The notes beneath the pieces were generated by a model, which did not search any database, was not told where the DNA came from, and worked only from the letters and a program-made list of their open reading frames with translations. A stretch of 33,018 bases of DNA from an uncultured bacterium (lineage in GTDB: Bacteria; Verrucomicrobiota; Kiritimatiellia; RFP12; UBA1067). Of this stretch, positions 22,795 to 29,793 are shown piece after piece. A program made the translations under genes and the position numbers. Location of the stretch: positions 1 through 33,018 of the forward strand of contig CACWVU010000029.1 in the NCBI GenBank assembly GCA_902764415.1, read 5' to 3'. The stretch's first letter is position 1. Each line of letters opens with the position of its first letter.

Positions 22795-23241
22795 ATGACA
22801 TTTGGAGAGCTTATTGACAAGCTGAGCTCGAAGCTCGGCGTCGAGATCGAGGATGCTGGCGGCGCCGTAGCCATTCAGATTGACGGCGAGACGGTCATTG
22901 TGCAACTGGCGGACGACGATCTTGTGCTTCTGCGCGCTGATTTGGGCGAAATTCCTCCCGACCGGCGCGATGCTTTGGCCTCCGCCGCGCTCGAGGGCAA
23001 CTTTCTGTACAGGGGCACCGGCGGCGCGACGCTCGCCGTCAATCCCGCGGATTCGCATCTGCACCTGCAGAAATACAACTGGCTGGGCCGTCTTGACGCG
23101 GACAAGGCGCTCGACATGCTTTCGCGCTTCGCCGATACCATCGCTTTCTGGAAACGGATTGTCCACGAGACCCCTGCTGCCCGCGATGACATCACGTTCC
23201 AGTCGCAAGGGTTTATCTCGGAATCGTTCATCCAGGTGTAA
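22795..23241 (+). CDS. CesT-family type III secretion chaperone
   Basis: 148 residues from ATG 22795, with GAGGT 6 nt upstream. The pattern is that of class I T3S chaperones (CesT/SicP/SycH). An N-terminal helix MTFGELIDKLSSKLGVEI is followed by beta strands AVAIQIDGETVIVQLADDD and LVLLRADLGEIPPDRRDAL. Then come the family-typical helix and turn LASAALEGNFLYRGTGGATLAVNPADSHLHLQKYN and the last helix LDADKALDMLSRFADTIAFWKRIV. Such chaperones are small acidic dimers that bind the N-terminal part of one cognate effector, usually encoded next door. The neighbour 71 bp downstream is a 1430-residue protein. The longer frame from 22603 is rejected as the chaperone start because it adds a signal peptide and a repeat. 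Confidence 0.85.
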   Translation: MTFGELIDKLSSKLGVEIEDAGGAVAIQIDGETVIVQLADDDLVLLRADLGEIPPDRRDALASAALEGNFLYRGTGGATLAVNPADSHLHLQKYNWLGRLDADKALDMLSRFADTIAFWKRIVHETPAARDDITFQSQGFISESFIQV

Positions 23242-23311
23242 CCTTTGGCGACTTGCGGTGTATTCAGATTGACAGCAGGAATGTCAAAACGCCTAAAAAG
23301 GAGATAGGAAC

Positions 23312-26300
23312 ATGCCCTTGCCCGACATAAGCCTCGCGCAGTTCAACAGAATCGCAACCGGCGACTACAACGCCGGCCAGATCGATTTCACGACGAAAGA
23401 CGACGGCACGGCCGAGCTCGTCAAGATAAACAACCACGTCTGGAGAAAATCTCTCAACAACGTCGAGCTTTCGCCCGAGCGCATTCTGGAGGTCAAGGAG
23501 GCGTTTCTGAATGCGCTCCAGAAGGGTGGCGTCAGCGAAGAGGCGATAAACGAGATCCGCGACAGGCTCGGCCTGTCGCCGGAGTTGGACGTCTCGGCCG
23601 ACGCCACGCAGCGCCTCGGGATAATAAAGGCCCGGTTCTCCCCGCTGACGCGCGCGCAGGTGCGGTCGATCCTCGACGAATACGCCAACAGCGGTCTCGG
23701 GTTTACGCAGGAGTCGCGCGCAGCCGTCTCGCGCAACGATTTGAGGGAGGCCGCCAATACCGCGAACATGAGCACCAGTCGATCCAGGACGCGCGACCTC
23801 GTGAACGGCGAATCGCTGAACATTTACGACAAGCTGGGGACTGCCGCCGCGAAATTCACGATGACGGACGCGATAAGCCTTCTTTCGACGTCGCGTTCGC
23901 TGGCGGACTTCGAAGCCAGCCGGAACAAGCGCTGCAAGACCGGGAATGCCGTGAACGAGCGGATGAAACTCCATACGGCCATGGTCAACTCGTTCCAGGG
24001 CCTCGTGGCGCAGGCGCTCAAGCTTCTGCCCGCGAACGTCCGCGAAACGCCCGAATTCAAGCTCGCGGGCGAGACGGTGAAGCTCGTCAAGGATGACAAC
24101 GGCAATATCTCGGCCATGGTCGGCAAGGGCGCCCTCGCGACGAAAGTCGCCATCAACATGGATGCGGACACGTTCGCCAAGCGACTTCTGGGTCGCGTAG
24201 TGACCGATGCGAAGACGCTGGGCTCCTCGGCTTCGAAGAACATCCTCGGGATGGTCTACGACCGCGATCTCGAAGTCGGCCTCATGGCGACCGAGAAAAA
24301 GAGCCTCACGCGCCAGTTCGCCTGCCTCATACTCGAGCAGAACATGGAAGACGCCGTAAACCTCGTGCGCGAGGACTATAATACCGGCATACTCGTGGAG
24401 CTCGCCGAGCGCGCGTTCGACGGCAAGGACGTCGGCAATACGAAGGCGAAGCTCGACGCATTCCACGCGAAGCTCGTGAGCGACAACGCGGACTTGCCCC
24501 CGGAGATGAAGGAGATGCTCGGCAAGGTCGCGAACATCCCGCTCGCGAAGGGCAGCGACCCGGAAGGCGAGTTCATCGTCAAGTCTTCGATCGCAGGCGA
24601 CATCAACAAGGTCGTCAACGCCATGCCGCAGCCCGTCCAGGCTGAGCCGCCCAAGTCCCTGAACGACATCGGCGGGCTTGCCGCCGTCAAGGACTTCGTC
24701 GCGAATCTCGTCTTTTCCGACAGCACGATGGTCGGCGACGCGATGGTCAACAAGGCCGGCGAGGCGATGCGCCGCATGCTCTCGGACCCGAAGAACATCG
24801 TCGCCTTCGCCGAGATCATCAAGAACCCCGCCCTCATCGACCAGGCGTGCGCGCCGCAGATCGCGGACATCGTGAAGGACGGACTCGGCAAGATGGTGGA
24901 CATACTCGACGCCGAGTACAAGCACTCCCACGACGGCAAGAGCCTCGCCGTCGCCGCCACGGAGAACGACTTTGTAGAACAGTTCTCGCAGTTCATCGGC
25001 GATCCCGCCAAGCTGCGCGGGTCGGAGCTCGCGAAGTTCGACAACATCATCCTCGCGATGGCGACCAAGGGCTGCGAAAAGCTGCAGGACTTCGTCAACA
25101 CCGTCTTCAAGGTCGACGCCGGGAGCAAAAACCTCCAGGGCAGCCTGGTCAACGACCCATACGCCGGCATGTCGGCGAAGGACATCAAGGCGCAGCTTGA
25201 CGCCAAGGGCCTCAACCAGATACTCGACTCGGCCTCCAACGCCGACTCGCCCGGACAGGTCGGGTTCTTCCGCCAGGTCATTTCCACCTACTTCACTTCG
25301 CTCGGCAAGGCCGACAAGCGCTCGTGCTTCGCCGCCGCGATGAAATACGCGCAGACGTTCGACTTCACCGGCCTCGAAGGCGACAAGCTCGTCTCGGCGC
25401 AGAAGAACGCCGTCAACAAGTTCACCGGCGCGATCCTCAAGGGTACGAGCCCGCTCCTCCAGAAGATGATGCAGGGCCTGCCGAAGGAGATCATGGGCGA
25501 CTATGCGGACGCGCTCGACGACATGAAGTCCTCGCTCGCGCCGATACCGCGCAAGATCGTGCAGGCCCACTTCATGAAGATGATCGAAGAGTCGAAGGAC
25601 AAGGGCGACGGGAAGGAGATCGAGTCCATCGAGCTCAAGAAGTCCCTTGGCGCGGCGTCGGTCGGCGAGGCGTTCCTCTGCAGCTTCAAGCTCAAGGGCG
25701 AGAAGGATCCGAAAAATTTCGTGGTCAAGATCATGCGCCACGACGCGGAGCGCCGCGTGAAGTCCGAGGCGGAGATATTCACGAAGGCGGCGAACGACAT
25801 CGGCCCCGGCATGGCCAAGACGTGGGAAGGCCAGCTCAAGCAGTACATGACCGAGTTCGACTTCCGCAACGAGGCGAACAACGTGAACGAGGGCGTCAAG
25901 CTCTACGGCATAGGCGATGACCCGAACCATGCGCTCAACGCCCTCGCGCCGGACGTCCACTCGATGAAGATGTCGACGGTCGTCGCGCCGAAGAAGGACG
26001 TGATGGTCGCCGAAGTGGCCGACGGCAAGACGGTCGACAAGTACTTCAAGGCGAAGACCGAAGGTATGCGCAGCGCCGTCTCGGCCGTGTTCGAGCAGAA
26101 CTCCGCGACCGGACGCATCAAGTGGGAGGACGGTCCGATCGACCCGAAGACCGGCAAGCCTAAGAAGGTGCCCGTGTTCAAGAAGGACCTGCCCGTCGGC
26201 GCGATACCGACCATGCTCGAGTACTGCCGCACGGACTACGCCGATCTCAAGAAAGCGCAGAAGCTGCTCGTGCAGGCGACGAAGGCGTGGTTCCACGAGG

Positions 26301-27604
26301 CGCTGCTCGGGTCCGGCAAGTTCCACGGCGACACGCACGCCGGCAACCTGATGGTGGGCGGCGGATCGATTACGTTCATCGACTTCGGCAACCTCTACGA
26401 GCTTAAGTCCGACCGTCCGCTCCTCGACAAGGAGGGCAAGGCCGTCATCGACCCGAAGACCAACCAGCCCGCCACCATCAACGAGCGCCACGAACTGCTG
26501 CGCGTCATCATGGGCGCGACGTTCCGCGACAAGGAGTTCGTTCTCAAGGGCTTCGAGAGCCTCCTCTCGCCCGCCGGCAAGGCCGCGCTCGAGGCGAACC
26601 GCGACAAGGCGGAGGCGATTCTCGACTCGGTGCTCTCGAAGGGACGCTTCTCGTACGACATGGTGTACCGCCTGAACGCGGCAGTCGCAGAGCTGCAGAA
26701 GCTGGGCATCGAGCTGCCGCCCGCCATCAACTGCTTCGTGCAGTCCATGGCGCGCCTCTCGAACACGATGGTCGAAATGAACACCATACTGAACCAGGCG
26801 AGCGAGCTCCTGGAGGCGGCAAACGGCTATGTCAGCGCGCCGCCGGATCCGCCGCGCGACGAGCTGGACATCCTCGGCATGGCGATGGACTTCCGTGCGT
26901 CGCCGGAAGGCAAGGTGCTGGTGGACGATGACGAAACCGTCGTCGGCCTGGCGAAGGACGGCAAAGACGTCCAGATTTCCGCCTTCTGCCACCACCTCTC
27001 GGCCGAGGGCTTCGGCGAATACTCCCTCGAAGAAGGCGCGCTCAACGCCGGAGGCTCCTACTATACGAGGTTCGTCAATCGCGTCCAGAACGCGGCCGAC
27101 CCTGCGGTAGAGGCCCGCAAGCTGAGGGACATGCTGAAGGCCAATGTGGACACCGAACGCGACAAGATCCTGGGCACCTGGCTCACCGAGGTGGACACGG
27201 CTCTCGCAACGTTCGAGACGGAAATCGCCGCAGCCGACACGCCCGAGAAGAAAACGGCGGCGGTCAACAAGTACGCCTCCCAGTACTGCTCCATGGTCAA
27301 GCAAATCTTCCAGACCATACAGAACTCCGAGGGCCAGCTTGTGCACATGCGCACGTTCGAGTCGGTCGAAAAGCCGAGTTCGTTCGCCAACGCCATCATG
27401 ACGACGCTGATGAACAACTTCGACATGCTGTCCAATACGTTCGCCGATTCCAAGACCAGGCTCATGGCCGACGTCTATACCATCACGTCCAGCGAGCTGA
27501 AGGCGGGCTGGTTCGCCGGCGAGGATACGCGAGTGCAGGCCATCAAGGACGACGCGCTCAAGATGGCCGGCGACGACTCGTACCAGATCGACATCGGCGT
27601 CTGA
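23312..27604 (+). CDS. Putative T3S effector with a UbiB/ADCK (ABC1)-like atypical kinase domain
   Basis: 1430 residues. A strong Shine-Dalgarno AAGGAGA (23298-23304) sits 7 nt before the ATG. The first 90 residues (ISLAQFNRIATGDYNAGQID, then KINNHVW, then a helical part) contain no Sec signal or membrane helix. Residues about 705-1130 show the UbiB/ADCK core in order. They are PLLQKMMQGLPKEIMGDYADAL with KMMQ (718-721) where the family has KxGQ, the alanine-rich loop LGAASVGEA (779-787), VVK with K806, FDFRNEANN with E854, the catalytic loop FHGDTHAGN (1004-1012, D1007, N1012), and the metal loop DFG (1024-1026). UbiB/ADCK proteins are normally 450-550 residues and support coenzyme Q metabolism. 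Here the domain is embedded in long helical flanks (1-700 and 1130-1430) without predicted membrane segments. With a CesT chaperone immediately upstream, a role as injected effector is the best inference. The injectisome is not in the window. Confidence 0.85.
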   Translation: MPLPDISLAQFNRIATGDYNAGQIDFTTKDDGTAELVKINNHVWRKSLNNVELSPERILEVKEAFLNALQKGGVSEEAINEIRDRLGLSPELDVSADATQRLGIIKARFSPLTRAQVRSILDEYANSGLGFTQESRAAVSRNDLREAANTANMSTSRSRTRDLVNGESLNIYDKLGTAAAKFTMTDAISLLSTSRSLADFEASRNKRCKTGNAVNERMKLHTAMVNSFQGLVAQALKLLPANVRETPEFKLAGETVKLVKDDNGNISAMVGKGALATKVAINMDADTFAKRLLGRVVTDAKTLGSSASKNILGMVYDRDLEVGLMATEKKSLTRQFACLILEQNMEDAVNLVREDYNTGILVELAERAFDGKDVGNTKAKLDAFHAKLVSDNADLPPEMKEMLGKVANIPLAKGSDPEGEFIVKSSIAGDINKVVNAMPQPVQAEPPKSLNDIGGLAAVKDFVANLVFSDSTMVGDAMVNKAGEAMRRMLSDPKNIVAFAEIIKNPALIDQACAPQIADIVKDGLGKMVDILDAEYKHSHDGKSLAVAATENDFVEQFSQFIGDPAKLRGSELAKFDNIILAMATKGCEKLQDFVNTVFKVDAGSKNLQGSLVNDPYAGMSAKDIKAQLDAKGLNQILDSASNADSPGQVGFFRQVISTYFTSLGKADKRSCFAAAMKYAQTFDFTGLEGDKLVSAQKNAVNKFTGAILKGTSPLLQKMMQGLPKEIMGDYADALDDMKSSLAPIPRKIVQAHFMKMIEESKDKGDGKEIESIELKKSLGAASVGEAFLCSFKLKGEKDPKNFVVKIMRHDAERRVKSEAEIFTKAANDIGPGMAKTWEGQLKQYMTEFDFRNEANNVNEGVKLYGIGDDPNHALNALAPDVHSMKMSTVVAPKKDVMVAEVADGKTVDKYFKAKTEGMRSAVSAVFEQNSATGRIKWEDGPIDPKTGKPKKVPVFKKDLPVGAIPTMLEYCRTDYADLKKAQKLLVQATKAWFHEALLGSGKFHGDTHAGNLMVGGGSITFIDFGNLYELKSDRPLLDKEGKAVIDPKTNQPATINERHELLRVIMGATFRDKEFVLKGFESLLSPAGKAALEANRDKAEAILDSVLSKGRFSYDMVYRLNAAVAELQKLGIELPPAINCFVQSMARLSNTMVEMNTILNQASELLEAANGYVSAPPDPPRDELDILGMAMDFRASPEGKVLVDDDETVVGLAKDGKDVQISAFCHHLSAEGFGEYSLEEGALNAGGSYYTRFVNRVQNAADPAVEARKLRDMLKANVDTERDKILGTWLTEVDTALATFETEIAAADTPEKKTAAVNKYASQYCSMVKQIFQTIQNSEGQLVHMRTFESVEKPSSFANAIMTTLMNNFDMLSNTFADSKTRLMADVYTITSSELKAGWFAGEDTRVQAIKDDALKMAGDDSYQIDIGV

Positions 27605-27622
27605 CGAACGGAGGCGGACGGC

Positions 27623-27748
27623 GTGAAGGGGGACACGCCCGCCGCGCTCTTCTCGCCGGCGCTGTGGACCGGCGGCGGCATGCTCAGCGCCGAGGGAGAC
27701 AGGAAGGGCCGGGTGCACACTATTATAACGAATCGCGAGGGCAACTAG
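27623..27748 (+). CDS. Possible 41-aa ORF after the effector
   Basis: GTG 27623 with GGAGG (27610-27614) 8 nt upstream reads VKGDTPAALFSPALWTGGG and continues to TAG 27748. It is in the same frame as the effector, separated by one TGA and five sense codons. It could be a small gene, a readthrough extension or chance in GC-rich DNA. No family is recognised. Confidence 0.3.
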   Translation: MKGDTPAALFSPALWTGGGMLSAEGDRKGRVHTIITNREGN

Positions 27749-27784
27749 ACCTTGGTGTTGCATTCCCCCGAACAGCCAAATTTA

Positions 27785-27795
27785 TGGTATAATAC
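27785..27795 (+). promoter_or_regulatory. Extended -10 promoter of the NtrC-type regulator
   Basis: TGGTATAATAC with TATAAT at 27788-27793 lies 14 nt before ATG 27808. The leader would be about 7 nt with no Shine-Dalgarno site. Confidence 0.7.
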
Positions 27796-27807
27796 AAACC
27801 TAAAGCC

Positions 27808-29151
27808 ATGTCCAGGATACTCATAGTCGACGACGAACCGCGCATTCTGCTGCTCATGAAGGGGCTGCTGAAGACGAACGGGTATGAAGTCGAGACGGCG
27901 AAGGACGGCGCCGCGGCGCTGGAGATCGTCAGGGCCGGCGGCGCCGACATCGTCGTCACCGACCTTAGGATGCAGCCGATGGACGGCATGGCGCTCTTCC
28001 GCGAAGTGCACGCGGCGAGCCCCGACGTCCCGGTCATACTGCTCACCGCCTACGCGAGCGTGGAGACCGCGATCGACGCAATGAAGAGCGGCATCTTCGA
28101 CTATCTCACCAAGCCGTTCAAGGTGGAGGACATGCTTGCGTGCCTCAAGCGCGCCGAGGAGAAGATCCGCCGCTCCGCCGCGGTGGCGACCGACTCCGGC
28201 CCGCTCCGCTACCGCTTCGAGAACTTCATCGCCAACTCGCCCGCCATGAAGGAGGTCTGCGAGACCATCCAGAAGGTGGCGCCGACCGCGGCGACCGTGC
28301 TAATCAACGGCGAGAGCGGCACCGGCAAGGAAGTGGTCGCGCGCGCGATCCACCTCTCGTCCACCCGCGCGAAGCGCCCGTGGGTGGCGGTGAACTGCGC
28401 GGCCATCCCCGGCGAGCTCCTCGAAAGCGAGATGTTCGGCCACGTCAAGGGCGCCTTCACCGGCGCGGTGGCGGACAAGGAGGGTCTCTTCGAGGCGGCC
28501 TCCGGCGGCACGCTCTTCCTCGACGAGATCGCGTCGATGCCGCTCATCCTGCAGGGCAAGCTCCTGCGTGCGCTGCAGGAGAAGGAGATCCGCCGCGTCG
28601 GCGGCACCAAGGCGATCCCCGTCGACGTGCGCGTCATCGCCGCGTCCAACTCGAACCTTGAAGAAGCGGTGGTGAAGGGCACTTTCCGCAGCGACCTCTT
28701 CTACCGCTTCGCCGTCATCACCATCGACATCCCGCCGCTCCGCGAGCGCCCAGAGGACATCATGCCGCTCGTCCGGCACTTCATCGCCGGCGAAACCCCG
28801 GCAGGCGCCACCCAGCCGACCGTGAACGATGCCGCGGCAAAGGCGCTCCTCGCCTACAGCTGGCCTGGGAACGTGCGCGAGCTCGAGAACGCCGTCAAGC
28901 ACGCGCTAACCTTCATGCGCGGCGGCGAGATCACCCCCGGCGACCTGCCGACCAGGATTACCGAGAACAAGGACGCCGCCGACTCGCCCATATCTTCTGG
29001 ACAGAGCGCTTCGCTCAAGTCCTTCCTCAAGCAGAAGGAACGCGAATACATCGGCCAGATTCTCAGTTCCGTCGGCGGCGACAAGGAAAAAGCGGCGGAA
29101 ACGCTAAAAGTGAACCTTTCCACGCTTTACCGCAAGCTTTCTGATGAATAA
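27808..29151 (+). CDS. Sigma-54-dependent response regulator, NtrC/PilR family
   Basis: 447 residues. The receiver domain (1-120) has [10 protein letters not shown], the phospho-acceptor aspartate in [15 protein letters not shown] and the lysine in YLTKPF. The AAA+ domain (about 140-370) has Walker [11 protein letters not shown], the sigma-54 contact loop GAFTGA, Walker [10 protein letters not shown], and RPEDI and [13 protein letters not shown]. The Fis-type HTH is at the C-terminus ([23 protein letters not shown]). No histidine kinase is next to it. The next gene is a pilin with a sigma-54 promoter, so a PilR-like role is likely. Confidence 0.93.
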   Translation: MSRILIVDDEPRILLLMKGLLKTNGYEVETAKDGAAALEIVRAGGADIVVTDLRMQPMDGMALFREVHAASPDVPVILLTAYASVETAIDAMKSGIFDYLTKPFKVEDMLACLKRAEEKIRRSAAVATDSGPLRYRFENFIANSPAMKEVCETIQKVAPTAATVLINGESGTGKEVVARAIHLSSTRAKRPWVAVNCAAIPGELLESEMFGHVKGAFTGAVADKEGLFEAASGGTLFLDEIASMPLILQGKLLRALQEKEIRRVGGTKAIPVDVRVIAASNSNLEEAVVKGTFRSDLFYRFAVITIDIPPLRERPEDIMPLVRHFIAGETPAGATQPTVNDAAAKALLAYSWPGNVRELENAVKHALTFMRGGEITPGDLPTRITENKDAADSPISSGQSASLKSFLKQKEREYIGQILSSVGGDKEKAAETLKVNLSTLYRKLSDE

Positions 29152-29187
29152 CGTTATTTCTCATAATTGGATAGTCGCCAAGATGGA

Positions 29188-29205
29188 TTTCGCAAAAGCG
29201 AGAAA
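29188..29205. promoter_or_regulatory. Dyad upstream of the sigma-54 promoter, candidate activator site
   Basis: TTTCGCAAAAGCGAGAAA is an imperfect inverted repeat 73-90 nt upstream of the -24 element, the usual distance for an enhancer-binding protein site. GTCGC (near 29174) and GCGAC (near 29213) flank it. Confidence 0.4.
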
Positions 29206-29277
29206 ATGCCAAGCGACATTCGCAGAATTGAGAAAGATTCGGCGGGTCGACGGGGTGCTTGAGGGAGGAATTGGCGC

Positions 29278-29294
29278 TTGGCACGGCTTATGCT
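29278..29294 (+). promoter_or_regulatory. Sigma-54 promoter of the pilin gene
   Basis: TTGGCACGGCTTATGCT fits YTGGCACGrNNNTTGCW with one mismatch in the -12 part. The invariant GG (29280-29281) and GC (29292-29293) have exactly the required spacing. Transcription would start near 29305, about 56 nt before the pilin ATG. Confidence 0.78.
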
Positions 29295-29360
29295 GAAACG
29301 ATTTTGCTGTCGGCACGGTGCCGGCGGCAAATAAAAACAAACAAAAAAAGGAACACAACC

Positions 29361-29726
29361 ATGAAAAGAATGCTGAAGGGTTTTACCCTCGTTGAAATCA
29401 TGATCGTGGTCGCCATCATCGCCATTTTGGCCGCTGTTGCGATCCCGAACTTCATCAAGTATCGCCGTTCGTCTCAGGCGACTGCCTGCGTCTCGAACCT
29501 CAAGCAGATTCAGACGGCGAAGGAGCAGTGCCTTATGGCCGGCGATACCGCGTTCGCCAAGCTGTATGGTGCGACGGGCTACATCAAGGTCACGCCGACC
29601 TGCCCCGCCGGCGGTGCGTATACGACGGGCGACTCGACGACCGATCCGACCTGCAGCTATTCGGATACGGACGCGAACGACACGTCGACCTGGCACTCGC
29701 TCAACCGTGTCGCTACTGGCACTTGA
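29361..29726 (+). CDS. Type IV pilin/pseudopilin
   Basis: 121 residues. The class III signal MKRMLKG^FTLVEIMIVVAI has the prepilin peptidase site after G7, Phe at +1 and Glu at +5. The following hydrophobic helix is IIAILAAVAIPNFIKYRR. The globular part has four cysteines (TACVS, EQCLM, PTCPAGGAY, PTCSYS), and the CPAGG...CS pattern is typical of small GspG-like pilins. AAAAAAGGAACA precedes the start. Regulated by the sigma-54 promoter upstream and ended by a strong terminator. It is likely the structural subunit for the pilMNOPQ machinery. Confidence 0.92.
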   Translation: MKRMLKGFTLVEIMIVVAIIAILAAVAIPNFIKYRRSSQATACVSNLKQIQTAKEQCLMAGDTAFAKLYGATGYIKVTPTCPAGGAYTTGDSTTDPTCSYSDTDANDTSTWHSLNRVATGT

Positions 29727-29756
29727 TAGGTTGATGCACGAAAGTGCTTGATGCCA

Positions 29757-29789
29757 CGGGCGACCTGAAAAGGTCGCCCGCATTTTTAA
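29757..29789 (+). terminator. Rho-independent terminator after the pilin
   Basis: CGGGCGACC (29757-29765) and GGTCGCCCG (29772-29780) form a perfect 9-bp stem with loop TGAAAA, followed by CATTTTTAAATTT. The next gene starts 5 nt beyond, so its expression depends on readthrough or an unseen promoter. Confidence 0.88.
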
Positions 29790-29793
29790 ATTT

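Noticed and set aside
24379..24388. TATAATACC inside the effector gene as a promoter
   Set aside because: It lacks the TGG extension and the A/T tract, lies within a conserved-looking coding stretch, and has no start codon at the expected distance.
23312..27604. The large protein as a genuine ubiquinone-synthesis UbiB
   Set aside because: It is nearly three times too long, lacks the usual C-terminal membrane helices, has a changed KxGQ and A-rich loop, and is linked to a T3S chaperone rather than ubi genes.
23264..27763. 1499-codon open frame on the minus strand
   Set aside because: It is an antisense shadow of the effector gene. Codon bias with GC-rich third positions keeps the complementary frame open. 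It has no ribosome site, repeats short charged patterns, and the plus frame carries family motifs.
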